Part shown: one piece after another, positions 46,401-61,400 of the stretch
How the letters are laid out: the number at the start of each line of letters is the position of its first letter
Position numbering within the stretch: the stretch's first letter is position 1
Notes under the pieces: generated by a model
Told to the model about the DNA's origin: nothing
Database searches by the model: none
Seen by the model: only the letters and a program-made list of their open reading frames with translations
Made by a program: the position numbers and the translations under genes
Assembly (NCBI RefSeq): GCF_032854445.1
Contig: NC_088307.1
Span: 5,654,017 to 5,718,016 of the forward strand
Direction of reading: 5' to 3'
DNA from: Liolophura sinensis
Taxonomy: Eukaryota > Mollusca > Polyplacophora > Chitonida > Chitonidae
DNA: 64,000 bases

Positions 46401-49400
46401 TTTAGTGATGTTTAGTTGTAATTTTCCCCTAGCGCCATGGTTTGAGGAGAATTAGGAACAAAAACATTTAGTGATGTTTAGTTGTAATTTTCCCCTAGCG
46501 CCATGGTTTGAGGAGAATTAGGAACAAAAACATTTAGTGATGTTTAGTTGTAGTTTTCCCCCTAGCACCATGGTTTGAGGAGAATTAGGAACAAATACAT
46601 TTAGTGATGTTTAGTTGTAATTTTCCCCTAGCGCCATGGTTTGATTGAAATTTTCCCCTAGCGCCATGGTTTGAGGAGAATTAGGAACAAAAACATTTAG
46701 TGATGTTTAGTTGTAGTTTTCCCCTAGCACCATGGTTTGAGGAGAATTAGGAACAAAAACATTTAGTGATGTCTAGTTGTAATTTTCCCCTAGCGCCATG
46801 GTTTGAGGAGAATTAGGAACAAACACATTTAGTGATGTTTAGTTGTAGTTTTCCCCTAGCACCATGGTTTGGGGAGAACTAGGAACAAAAACATTTAGTG
46901 ATGTTTAGTTGTAGTTTTCCCCTAGCGCCATGGTCTGAGAATTAGGAACAAAAACATTTAGTGATGTTTAGTTGTAATTTTCCCCTAGCGCCATGGTTTG
47001 GGGAGAATTAGGAACAAAAACATTTAGTGATGTTTAGTTGTAATTTTCCCCTAGCACCATGGTTTGAGGAGAATTAGGAACAAAAACATTTAGTGATGTT
47101 TAGTTGTAATTTTCCCCTAGCGCCATGATCTGAGGAGAATTAGGAACAAAAACATTTAGTGATGTTTAGTTGTAATTTTCCCCTAGCACCATGGTTTGGG
47201 GAGAATTAGGAACAAAAACATTTAGTGATGTTTAGTTGTAATTTTCCCCTAGCACCATGGTTTGAGGAGAACTAGGAACAAAAACATCTAGTAATGTTTA
47301 GTTGTAGTTTTCCCCTAGCGCCATGGTCTGAGGAGAATTAGGAACAAAAACATTTAGTGATGTTTAGTTGTAATTTTCCCCTAGCGCCATGATCTGAGGA
47401 GAATTAGGAACAAAAACATTTAGTGATGTTTAGTTGTAATTTTCCCCTAGCGCCATGGTCTGAGGAGAATTAGGAACAAAAACATTTAGTGATGTTTAGT
47501 TGTAGTTTTCCCCTAGCGCCATGGTTTGAGGAGAACTAGGAACAAAAACATTTAGTGATGTTTAGTTGTAATTTTCCCCTACCGCCATGATTTGAGGAGA
47601 ATTAGGAACAAAAACATTTAGTGATGTTTAGCTGTACTTTTCCCCTAGCGCCATGGTTTGGGGAGAATTAGGAACAAAAACATTTAGTGATGTTTAGTTG
47701 TAATTTTCCCCTAGCACCATGGTTTGAGGAGAACTAGGAACAAAAACATTTAGTGATGTTTAGTTGTAGTTTTCCCCTAGCGCCATGGTTTGAGGAGAAT
47801 TAGGAACAAAAACATTTAGTGATGTTTAGTTGTAGTTTTCCCCTAGCGCCATGGTTTGGGGAGAATTAGGAATAAAAACATTTAGTGATGTTTAGTTGTA
47901 GTTTTCCCCTAGCGCCATGGTCTGAGGACAATTAGGAACAAAAACATTTAGTGATGTTTAGTTGTAATTTTCCCCTAGCACCATGGTTTGAGGAGAATTA
48001 GGAACAAAAACATTTAGTGATGTTTAGTTGTAATTTTCCCCTAGTATCATGGTTTGAGGAGAACTAGGAACAAAAACATTTAGTGATGTTTAGTTGTAAT
48101 TTTCCCCTAGCGCCATGGTTTGGGGAGAACTAGGAACAAAAACATTTAGTGATGTTTAGTTGTAATTTTCCCCTAGCGCCATGGTCTGAGGAGAACTAGG
48201 AACAAAAACATTTAGTGATGTTTAGTTGTAATTTTCCCCTAGCGCCATGGTTTGATTGTAATTTTCCCCTAGCGCCATGGTTTGAGGAGAATTAGGAACA
48301 AAAACATTTAGTGATGTTTAGTTGTAATTTTCCCCTAGCGCCATGGTTTGGGGAGAACTAGGAACAAAAACATTTAGTGATGTTTAGTTGTCATTTTCGC
48401 CTAGCGCCATGGTTTGAGGAGAATTAGGAACAAAAACATTTAGTGATGTTTAGTTGTAATTTTCCCCTAGCGCCATGGTTTGGGGAGAACTAGGAACAAA
48501 AACATTTAGTGATGTTTAGTTGTCATTTTCGCCTAGCGCCATGGTTTGAGGAGAATTAGGAACAAAAAACATTTAGTGATGTTTAGTTGTAATTTTCCCC
48601 TAGCATCATGGTTTGAGGAGAATTAGGAACAAAAACATTTAGTGATGTTTAGCTGTAATTTTCCCCTAGCACCATGGTTTGAGGAGAATTAGGAACAAAA
48701 ACATTTAGTGATGTTTAGTTGTAATTTTCCCCCTAGCACCATGGTTTGAGGAGAACTAGGAACAAAAACATTTAGTGATGTTTAGTTGTAATTTTCCCCT
48801 AGCACCATGGTTTGGGGAGAACTAGGAACAAAAACATTTAGTGATGTCTAGTTGTAATTTTCCCCTAGCACCATGGTTTGAGGAGAATTAGGAACAAAAA
48901 CATTTAGTGATGTTTAGTTGTAATTTTCCCCTAGCACCATGGTTTGGGGAGAACTAGGAACAAAAACATTTAGTGATGTTTAGTTGTAATTTTCCCCTAG
49001 CACCATGGTTTGGGGAGAACTAGGAACAAAAACATTTAGTGATGTCTAGTTGTAATTTTCCCCTAGCACCATGGTTTGAGGAGAATTAGGAACAAAAACA
49101 TTTAGTGATGTTTAGTTGTAATTTTCCCCTAGCACCATGGTTTGGGGAGAACTAGGAACAAAAACATTTAGTGATGTTTAGTTGTAATTTTCCCCTAGCA
49201 CCATGGTTTGGGGAGAATTAGGAACAAAAACATTTAGTGATGTTTAGTTGTAATTTTCCCCTAGCACCATGGTTTGAGGAGAACTAGGAACAAAAACATT
49301 TAGTGATGTTTAGTTGTAATTTTCCCCTAGCACCATGGTTTGGGGAGAACTAGGAACAAAAACATTTAGTGATGTTTAGTTGTAATTTTCCCCTAGCACC

Positions 49401-52400
49401 ATGGTTTGGGGAGAACTAGGAACAAAAACATTTAGTGATGTTTAGTTGTAATTTTCCCCTAGCACCATGGTTTGGGGAGAACTAGGAACAAAAACATTTA
49501 GTGATGTTTAGTTGTAATTTATTAGACATCCCTGGTATCTGTCCTGCTTGATACAACTGCCATAAAAGACAACCATAATTCATAAGGTTATTCTGAATTC
49601 CTTTGTCAGATGTAACTGTCATTAAATTTTGACACCAATTGCAAACTGCTGATAGTGTAAGAACATTTTAACAGTTTGAAGAAAATGTAAATGAAAAACA
49701 AAAAACTCATCTGTTTTGTTATCCTTTATGAATGCATTAGTTCGAGAAAAAAATGTGGATACACACTGTGTGCACATATGACTGATACATTATACAACAA
49801 AGGCGGTAAAATACACTTAATGTCATACCTGGCTGGGTCTCGTTGACGATATTTTCGAAAAACTTCACAAATTTTTTGGTTTGGGAGGCGATTTCTTCAT
49901 TTCGGGTAGTCTGGTAGTCAAAAAGACACTCTGGGCTTTCCAAACCACAGAATTTAATTATATCTTCGCTGAATTGTCCCTTAAGATCATCAAGATAATA
50001 AGGTTTAAAGGAGAGGTCAGTAAAGTTGGCTGTGCCCATTCCTTCTGGGTATGTGAACAGTGATTCTTCCTGAGTTATTGCCCCTGAAAACAAATTCAAA
50101 CATAAAATAAAATAACTTACGAAGCAGAAAATTAAAGTGAAACCTGTTTCCCTTCATCCAGTATCTTCTTAAGCTCAGTCTGATTAATGTCCTGCGCTGA
50201 ATATTTGTAAAGCATAATGGCAAAGTCTTTTGGTAAAAACAAAGCCAATCAGCAAAACGAAAATCTCATTAAAACTTGCATTCACAATGAATCATTACAG
50301 AGAAGCCTACCAACAGACGAGTGATGGACAGACAGACATCCTATATTTCCCCATATCTATATATCCCACAGGGATACAAATTCTTGAGCGATGGACAGAC
50401 AGACATCTTATATTTCCCCATATCTATATATCCCACGGGGATACAAATTCTCGAGTGATGGACCGGTAGGCATCCTATATTTCCCCATATCTATATATCC
50501 CACAGGGATACAAATTCTTGAGCGATGGACAGACAGACATCTTATATTTCCCCATATCTATATATCCCACGGGGATACAAATTCTCGAGTGATGGACCGG
50601 TAGGCATCCTATATTTCCCCATATCTATATATCCCACGGGGATACAAATTCTCGAGTGATGGACAGGCAGGCATCCTATATTTCCCCATATCTATATATC
50701 CCACAGGGATACAAATTCTTGAGTGATGGACAGACAGACATCTTATATTTCCCCATATCTATATATCCCACAGGGATACAAATTCTTGAGTGATGGACAG
50801 ACAGACATCTTATATTTCCCCATATTTATATATCCCACGGGGATACAAATTCTTGAGCGATGGACAGACAGACATCCTATATTTCCCCATATCTATATAT
50901 CCCACAGGGATACAAATTCTTGAGTGATGGACAGACAGACATCCTATATTTCCCCATATCTATATATCCCACGGGGATACAAATTCTTGAGTGATGGACA
51001 GACAGACATCCTATATTTCCCCATATCTATATATCCCACGGGGATACAAATTCTTGAGTGATGGACAGACAGACATCCTATATTTCCCCATATCTATATA
51101 TCCCACGGGGATACAAATTCTCGAGTGATGGACAGACAGACATCCTATATTTCCCCATATCTATATATCCCACGGGGATACAAATTCTCGAGTGATGGAC
51201 AGACAGACATCCTATATTTCCCCATATCTATATATCCCACGGGGATACAAATCTTTGAGTGATGGACAGACAGACATCCTATATTTCCCCATATCTATAT
51301 ATCCCACGGGGATACAAATTCTCGAGTGATGGACAGGCAGGCATCCTATATTTCCCCATATCTATATATCCCACAGGGATACAAATTCTTGAGTGATGGA
51401 CAGACAGACATCCTATATTTCCCCATATCTATATATCCCACGGGGATACAAATTCTTGAGTGATGGACAGACAGACATCCTATATTTCCCCATATCTATA
51501 TATCCCACGGGGATACAAATTCTTGAGTGATGGACAGACAGACATCCTATATTTCCCCATATCTATATATCCCACGGGGATACAAATTCTCGAGTGATGG
51601 ACAGACAGACATCCTATATTTCCCCATATCTATATATCCCACGGGGATACAAATTCTCGAGTGATGGACAGACAGACATCCTATATTTCCCCATATCTAT
51701 ATATCCCACGGGGATACAAATTCTCGAGTGATGGACAGACAGACATCCTATATTTCCCCATATCTATATATCCCACGGGGATACAAATTCTCGAGTGATG
51801 GACAGACAGACATCCTATATTTCCCCATATCTATATATCCCACGGGGATACAAATTCTCGAGTGATGGACAGACAGACATCCTATATTTCCCCATATCTA
51901 TATATCCCACGGGGATACAAATTCTCGAGTGATGGACAGACAGACATCCTATATTTCCCCATATCTATATATCCCACGGGGATAAAAATTCTCGAGTGAT
52001 GGACAGACAGACATCTTATATTTCCCCATATCTATATATCCCACGGGGATACAAATTCTTGAGTGATGGACAGACAGACATCCTATATTTCCCCATATCT
52101 ATATATCCCACGGGGATACAAATTCTTGAGTGATGGACAGACAGACATCCTATATTTCCCCATATCTATATATCCCACGGGGATACAAATTCTTGAGTGA
52201 TGGACAGACAGACATCCTATATTTCCCCATATCTATATATCCCACGGGGATACAAATTCTCGAGTGATGGACAGACAGACATCCTATATTTCCCCATATC
52301 TATATATCCCACGGGGATACAAATTCTCGAGTGATGGACAGACAGACATCTTATATTTCCCCATATCTATATATCCCACGGGGATACAAATTCTTGAGTG

Positions 52401-55400
52401 ATGGACAGACAGATATCCTATATTTCCCCATATCTATATATCCCACGGGGATACAAATTCTCGAGTGATGGACAGACAGACATCCTATATTTCCCCATAT
52501 CTATATATCCCACGGGGATACAAATTCTTGAGTGTGGCATTAATCAGTCATCAATCGATCAAGTGGACAAAAAATTAATAAGTAGTTTAATTTCAGATCC
52601 TCCATGGCCCCCATAAATGTCTGTGGGATGAAGAAAACTGATGGGTCCCCACAAGGAATTTGTGACCCTGATGGCATGAATAAAGCTGCAGCATTAAAAC
52701 AGCTGCAGGGGGGCCTCCGTGGCTCAATTGGTTAGCGCGCTAGCACAGCGTAATGACCCAGGAGCCTCTCACCAATGCGGTTGCTGTGAGTTCAAGTCCA
52801 GATCATGCTGGCTTCCTCTCCGGCCATAAGTGGGAAGGTCTGTTAGCAACCTGCATATGGTTGTGAGCTTTCCCCGGGCTTTGCCTGGTTTCCTCCCACC
52901 ATAATGCTGGCTGGCATTGTATAAGTGAAATATTCTTGAGTACGGCGTAAAACACAAATCAAATAAATAACTAAATAAAAATAAATTAGCACAATTAATA
53001 GAGCAGCAGCATTAATAAGACAAGCAAAATTGCCCACTACAACCAATACCCTCGCTTGCAAATCTGACTATTACATGGATCTAGTCACAGTCGATTTGCA
53101 CCTAACCATTGAGGTTGCACCTAACCATTGAGGTTGCACCTAACCATTGAGGTTGCACATAACCACTGACGTTGTACCTAACCATTTACGTTGCACCTAA
53201 CCATTGAGGTTGCACCTAACCATTAATGTTGCACCTAACCATTGATGTTGCACCTAACCATGGACGTTGCACCTAACCATTGACGTTGCACCTAACCACT
53301 GACGTTGCACACTTAAATCCACTCATCAAAGGTTCAGCTTTGCAATTAATGTCGTTGACTCACCACTGAATTGTTGACTCATCACTGAATCGTTGACTCA
53401 CCTCTGAATCGTTGAATCGTTACACATTTATTTAAACTGCTGACACACCACCTTTTCAAATCACATTGATGAAGAATGACAAGGGCACATGGGATTCAGT
53501 ACAACACAATTATGAAAGCACTTTCTGGTGGGAATTCCTTCTTAATGACAGAAATGAGTTTACCATATCTCTACTGACACACCGTATCACCCAAGGAAAC
53601 AGATTTAAATCAAATTTCTGAAACCACATACAATCAATGTGCATCAAAGTCAACTTTATCCCAAATCTGGTGTGTCCACGACCATATTCAGTGTGAATTG
53701 ATGCGCATTCTACTTTGTTGTGTCATGAAGTGTGTCTGGTTGCCTCCATCCACCAATATCGCAAACATCATATTGGACCAGAAAATGTTAATTTGGCATT
53801 AATTACCAATAAGGATGCCATCACCAGTGAAATGCTGAGCCAAAATTGAACCAAAACTGAGCCAAAATTGAACCAAAACTGAGCCAAAACTGAACACAGA
53901 GGACTTAGTAGATAAAGAAGCAGATAAAAATATTTATCAGCAAGAGCAAGAAGTATGAACAGCTGAGGTTTAAAACAAAGTTCAGAATAAAAGCAAATTA
54001 AAACCTTCAGAAACTTACAAGACGGCCCAAATTTCTCGTGAATGTCTTGATCTGAGAGTTCAGAACCCAGCACAGTTCCATTACTCGTCTTGAAGTCATC
54101 ATCAGCCTTGCCATTGAAGTTTCCAAGCAACCCTTCTAATTTCCCTGAAACACACAAACATATTTATTCACTTATTCACTTGATTTAGTTTTATGCCCTA
54201 CTCAAGAATATTTCACTAATATGACAGAAGCCAACATTTTGTTAGGAGAACAAGGAGCAGAGCCCGGGGGATACCTAAGATCATCCCCACGATGCTGGCA
54301 GACCTTCCCATGTATGATCGGAGAGGAATAAACCCAAACCAATCAAACAATTTATGTGTCAGGCTAAATATGCAGTACTTCTGAACGGATCAGTGCAACT
54401 ACATCAGATAAACCAGCACACAAAATTTTATCAAAATCGGACAACATTCAAAGCAGTATTTGGAATGAGACAAGGAGTCATAAAATATGCAAACTTACAC
54501 ACAGACTGTGCTTGGGTCAAACTTGAATTGAGGTTCCACAAAATGAATGTACACACAAAATTTTGCAAAATTTGACAATATTTGCACGAGTTATTGAATG
54601 GAAAACAATGACCAATGTGAATTGCTGGACTCATTCATTGTCCAAAACTTCTGCATGGATTTGGATGATTTTCACATTGATTTGAATCTCTACAAAGGTG
54701 AATTTGCATATCAAATTTTATCAGAACTGCACAACATTTGGAAAAGTTATTGCAAAAATTGCTAAATAAATATCACGCGCTTTTCACAAAAGTGTGGGAT
54801 AATAACAAATGCCCTCATCAACTGCCACTTCATTCTTATTTTTTCCAATTTTTTTTCTTCTAGATCTTATGAGTCTTCCTGGACATTTTTTGCAGCGTAA
54901 AAATTTACGCTGGAAACAATTATGTTGCGTCTCTTATCTTCAACACAACAAACTAGAACACGTTACCACAGATTAAATACCTGAATCTGTTCACCATAGA
55001 ACACTAACGAAGGCAATACACGAAATAACCAGATTCCGGAAGTGGGATGGAAACAGACCTACACAGCCACAGCCATATTTTTCTGACATCCTTTGCATCT
55101 CAATCATTTAAGTTTTAATATGGCATTCCTACAGCCCCATGTGATGTTTCATGTTATAACAACTGGAAACAATGATGCTGTTTTACTTGTATATCATGCA
55201 CATATGGTTTAAAGGCAAACCACGGGTTCAGGTGATGCAAGCAGAACCAGCTATATTCTTGGGTTATTGAAACAACTGCTGCCTGACTGATCCAAATAGA
55301 TAACATGGAGGTGCTTTTGACCTTGGCTCAGTGGCTGAACTTTTTCTTACTTTGAACTGCGATATCTAGGTTATATTACACCACAAAAATATAAAAGTTT

Positions 55401-58400
55401 ACTTCTTAAACTTCTTTGTATATATGCATTGATGCATATATACATTTAGTCTGGTGTTGTCTTTTCCTTTAAATCCTTTCTGAGACTAACACATTACCTT
55501 TCAGTTTGGAGCCCACAATAAGAAGGACATTAAGTAGATAGGGCGTAGGCTCTATCTCCACTGACAGCCCTTCTTTGTCGAACACAACAAGAACTGATGA
55601 CACTTCTGTACCCTGTCTCCTGACAGATAAGCTAAGGCCTACAATATACATCAATACCAACAGATATTTGAATGAGTAGTTTCCATGGTGACAAGAAATG
55701 ATGGCAGTTTATAGATAAATCATTTAACTCAATACCTATATAATATTAAATCATTTAACTCATTACCTATATAACATTAAATCATTTAACTCAATACCTA
55801 TATAATATTAAATCATTTAACTCATTACCTATATAACATTAAATCATTTAACTCAATACCTATATAATATTAAATCATTTAACTCAGTACCTATATAATA
55901 TTAAAGCTGTTATCCAACAGCATCGCCAAAGTCCATGCTACCAGACTTTTATAACTTCTGGTAGCCTGAAGTCTATAAAGTTCACGATAATGGCCAAAAA
56001 ACATGAAGAAAAAAAATGGAGTAGAAAGTACTGTATTTGAGCCCTGCACCGCCAGGCATCATTTACAATTGGCCAGCGACTGAAGACTAGCATAGAGAAT
56101 AGGCAGCTTTGATCTTCAGCCGATAGCAAAAGACAGAAAGAATACATTGTTGCACAGCTGTTTTGAGCCAATTGGCCAAGTACTGAAGACCAGTATAGAA
56201 ATTAAGCGGCTTTCATCTTCTGCTGATAGCTGAGGACAAACGACAGAAAGAATACACTGTTGCAGAGCTGATGCCCATTCCCATGATAAACGGCAGTCAA
56301 TCGTTTCATGCAGATTTTTGTTGGCTTTTTGGTGGTAACATTAAAGTAACACAAAGTACAAAAAATATTCTTGCAGATTTGAAATTGTGATGTCAGGGGG
56401 CACCAGGGAGTGTTTCATGATCTTAAGCAGTTTTAAAAATTTGAAGTACTTTTGAGCCAAGGTCATTGGTTAGTTTTGGCCTTATTTGCATACCAAACTA
56501 AAAGCTTCTTACAATCTGGGTTGGGTGATCCACCCAAAAACTGCAAATGAAAAGTTTACCTTCATAGGTTTTGCCGTTTTGGAGAAGAAGATTTTTTTGG
56601 CTTATACATAAAATTCCAAATGGCCACTAAATCATGAGACTGGTTAAACAGCACAAAATGTCAAAAGTTGCTTCATACGTTCCTGAGTAAGGCCCAAAAG
56701 TTTGTTTTTTCTGCCTTTACCAGTTTTGGAGATTTTGCAATTTTATGAGTTAACTAAGAATAATCCGAATGATTTCAAGAAGTGTTCCGCTAGGATACTA
56801 ACGACCCCGAAATATATGATAGATTCAGGTCACCATATCTTAAGTAAAATAAAACACATTACATAGCTTGCCAATGAAATTGAGTTTTGTTTTTTCAAAC
56901 AAATACAATTAACACTGTAAGTCAGTACAGTTTTGCCTGAGGCGTTTTGCTATTTACCACTGATATGCAGATCCTGAGCGGAGCCCAAGTCAAGCTTCAC
57001 ACCCTCCACCAACACACCCACGTGCTGGTTGCCCTGAGATATACGTTGTACTTGGATTTGTTTTTTGCCCTCTCCACCCATCACTACGGCATCTATAATA
57101 CTGGCGTTTTGTTTATTATCTGCAAAAACAAAGCAGACACAAGCTCTTAAAGAGAGCATAAAGGAAATGATGAAGTACATGTAGACCTCTCAAACAGACT
57201 TCTCTTTCAAGCAGTTTGTAAATATAGTTAATTACTTTTTTCTGGGTTGAACAAAAAAAAATAGGCTTTGTAGAACCCCAAAAAAACAAAGAGAGAAAAA
57301 AGAAAAAGAGAGATTCTGTCTTACTAGTACGTTACTGCCTGTGTCTTAGACTTACTTTAATACTGTGTCTGTGTTGGGCTTACTTACTACCTGTGTCTCT
57401 GGCTTACACCTATTGGTGACACTGTCAAAATGACATTGACTTACACCTACTGGCGACACTTACTATTTTAGTCTGACACCTACTGGTGACACTTACTGCC
57501 TGTGTCTTCGGCTTACACCTATTGGTGGCACTTACTGTCTATATGTATATCTTTGGCCAACACCTATTGGTGACGCTTACTGTCTGCATGTACATTTTTG
57601 GCCTACACCTATATGTCACACTTACTGTCTATGTCTTTGGCTTACACCAATTGGTGACACTTACTGTCTACATGTACATCTTTGGCCTACACCTATATGT
57701 GACACTTATTGTCTGTGTCTTTGGCTTACTTACTGCCTGTCTCTTTGGCTTACCTCTTCGTGTCATTTAATGTCTACATGTACATCTTTGGCCTACACCT
57801 ATATGTGACACTTACTGTCTATGTCTTTGGCTTACTTACTGCCTGTGTCTTTGGCTTACCTCTTGGTGACACTTACTGTCTACATGTACATCTTTGGCCT
57901 ACACCTATATGTGACACTTACTGTCTACGTCTTTGGCTTACACCTATTGGTGACACTTACTGTCTACATGTACATCTGTGGCTTACACCTATATGTGACA
58001 CTTACTGTCTCTGTCTTTGGCTTACTTACTGTCTTTGGCTTACACCCACTGGTGACATTTAATGTCTACATGTACATCTTTGGCCTACACCTATACATGA
58101 CACTTACTGTCTATGTCTTTGGCTTACACCTATTGGTGACACTTACTGTCTACATGTATATCTTTGGCCTACACCTATTTGTGACACTTACTGTCTATGT
58201 CTTTGGCTTACACCTATTGGTGACACTTACCGTCTACATGTACATCTTTGGCCTACACCTACATGTGACACTTACAGCCTGTGTCTTTGGCTTACTTACT
58301 GCCTGTGTCTTTGGCTTACCTCTTGGTGATATTTACTGTCTACATGTACATCTTTGGCTTACACCTATATGTCACACTTACTGTCTATATCTTTGGCTTA

Positions 58401-61400
58401 CACCTATTGGTGACACTTACTGTCTACATGTACATCTTTGGCCTACACCTATATGTGACACTTACTGCCTGTGTCTTTGGCTTACTTACTGCCTGTGTCT
58501 TTGGCTTACCTCTTGGTGACATTTACTGTCTACATGTACATCTTTGGCTTACACCTATATGTCATACTTACTGTCTATGTCTTTGGCTTACACCAATTGG
58601 TGACATTTACTGTCTACATGTACATCTGTGGCTTACACCTATATGTGACACTTACTGTCTCTGTCTTTGGCTTACACCTATTGGTGACACTTACTGTCTA
58701 CATGTACATCTTTGGCCTACACCTATATGTGACACTTACTGCTTGTGTCTTTGGCTTACACCTATTGGTGACATTTACTGTCTACATGTACATCTTTGGC
58801 TTACACCTATATGTCACACTTACTGCCTGTGTCTTTGGCTTACACCTATTGGTGACACTTACTGTCTACATGTACATCTTTGGCCTACACCTATATGTGA
58901 CACTTACTGCCTGTGTCTTTGGCTTACTTACTGCCTGTGTCTTTGGCTTACCTCTTGGTGACATTTACTGTCTACATGTACATCTTTGGCCTACACCTAT
59001 ATGTGACACTTACTGTCTAAGTCTTTGGCTTACTTACTGCCTGTGTCTTTGGCTTACTTACTGCCTGTGTCTTTGGCTTACACCCACTGGTGACATTTAA
59101 TGTCTACATGTATATCTTTGGCCTATACCTACCGGTGATACTTACAGGGGCCTCCGTGGCTCAGTTGGTAATGAGCATAATGACCCAGGAGCCTCTCACC
59201 AATGCGGCTGCTATGAGTTCAAGTCCAGCTCATGCTGGCTTCCTCTCCAACCGTACGTGGGGAGATCTGCCAGCAACCTGCGGAAGATCGTGGGTTTCCC
59301 CAGCGTTCTGCCCGGTTTCCTCCCACAATAATGCTGGCTAATGTCGTATAATTGAAATATTCTTGAGTGCGGTGTAAAACAGAAATCAAATAAATAAATA
59401 TATTGTGGCACTTGCTGTCTATGTCTTTGGCTTACACCTACTGATGACACTTACTGCTTCTATATTTCGCATACACCTAATGGCGACAATTACTGTCAAT
59501 GTCTTTGGCTTACTTTCTGCCTGTGTCTTTGGTTTACACCTACTGATGACACTTACTGCTTCTATATTTCCCATACACCTAATGGTGACAATTACTGTCA
59601 ATGTCTTTGGCTTACTTACTGTCTATGTCTTTGGCTTGTGTGGTTCGTATTTGAATCACACACTTCTTCTCCCTGTCCTGAATGAAGATGAACTCCCCGA
59701 CCCCATTAAATGTATACTTTTTCCCGTCAAGTGTTACAAGATGAGGGTCGCCTGCGCACTGCGCTGTAATGGAGAACAGAGACACATTTTTAACTGAAAC
59801 TATAATGAAACAATTTCCACATTTTGGCAGAAAAATTGTTTTTATCAAAATGTACAATCCCCTTAATACCATATGGTCACCATGGTAACAGGGGGCCAAA
59901 TCAAACATATCACAGTTATCACAGATTTAAGGCAGCTCTCTGTAGGTAGTGAAAAGTATATATGAAAACAATTCTGACCTATCCATCATCTCTCTGCCAT
60001 CACCTAACTAACCTATGTTGGAACTGGAAGTCTGCAGTTCAGACAAAACAGTTACAAAGTAAGCAAAGTTTGAAGCATAAGTTTATTATAAATTTTATAA
60101 TGTCCGATCCTGACACTGGATAACTAAGAAAACTAATTTCACCCTCTTTTTTTTTTTTTTACGATCTGAAAGCCAAATAACACACCAGTTTCAGAGTTTC
60201 TCAAACCTGTGGTTTGTTATTCTACTAAGAATTGTGTACCTTGAGAAAACATGGCAATCTCCCTCAACTATAAACCTTGACCTTAAACGTATATTTCATA
60301 TTTAATTCCATAATTCTCCATGATACAGCTGAAATATTGCTGAGGTGGCATTAAACCAAAATCATTCATGCAATCAATTCCATAAAGGGAGGGAACTCAT
60401 CGGAGCTCCACACTAACCTGGCTTGGGAGGCAAGTAACCCTTCGTGGTGGACTTGGGCCGAAAACTATCATAAGACTGCCTCAAATCCCTATCACCTTGA
60501 TTAAAATAGCGACAATGTAAAGCTGGCAAAATGTCCTCTTCAAAATTTTCTAAAGTGGGTACAGAATCACTGCTTTCAAAATGGTAGCGCTGTTGTGTGC
60601 CCCATCCAAACAGATCATCAGCCGACATGAGATCACCATTGTTGCCATAGCAGCAGACTTGATCACCTCCTTCCCTGGATAAAAATAACAGCAAAAGTCT
60701 TTATCCTCACCTGTAATGAAGTGTTCTAATCACTGGCTAGAAGAAAAGACCTTAAGTATTAAAACAGGTCATGAAGTATCTATTTGCTGAATCAGAATTT
60801 TATTTTTTCATTTAATTACTGTTTTACTCAAGAAAATTTTACTTATATGACAGCACCCTGGATTGTGATGGGGGGAAATCAAGGAAATTCACAGCTCTGA
60901 ATTTGAACATACAAAATATAAAAACAAATATTTTGTAAAACAACCAGACAGTAAGACGTCTAAATCCTAAATGAATTTGACCAGTCAAGTATAACTTTTT
61001 ATTAATGCAGAGGCACATGATCTTAACACAAATTACAAAATAACTTGTGCTAAGCAGATTCTTATAATATGCTAAACAGCCACTATATCTATCATCAAAT
61101 TTTTGGAGGACTGTTTTAACACTGATATGTAGGCATAACTCTCTAAACATATCTTATTTGTAAACTGCAATTAACTTTTACATCAGAATTTACATCAATT
61201 TAAACAGATATTGCGGACCCGTTGGTGAATCCACAATTGAAGCTTTACTGGAACTGGCACACTAGTTTTGGGCATTTGCTCACCATTATTTACACTAAAG
61301 CAAACTGGAATAGCCATAAAAAGGGTTTAACTCTTAATCTGTCAACAACACGGATAAATCTTGTCTGACTCCACAATACGCCAGACTCACTTTACTCTGA

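Noticed and set aside
44590..49520. Possible CRISPR-like array
   Set aside because: Units are contiguous, with no unique spacers, in an intron of a eukaryotic gene; it is a minisatellite.
50230..52616. Plus-strand frames with DRQTSYISPYLYIP repeats
   Set aside because: Generated by the 67-bp minisatellite; each is cut off after one or two units by the shifting frame.
57486..59100. Plus-strand open frames up to about 230 codons encoding hydrophobic V/Y/L-rich repeats
   Set aside because: They follow the minisatellite period, lack a family match and oppose the SUSD2-like gene. The array's minus-strand unit explains the sequence as repeated exon end plus donor.
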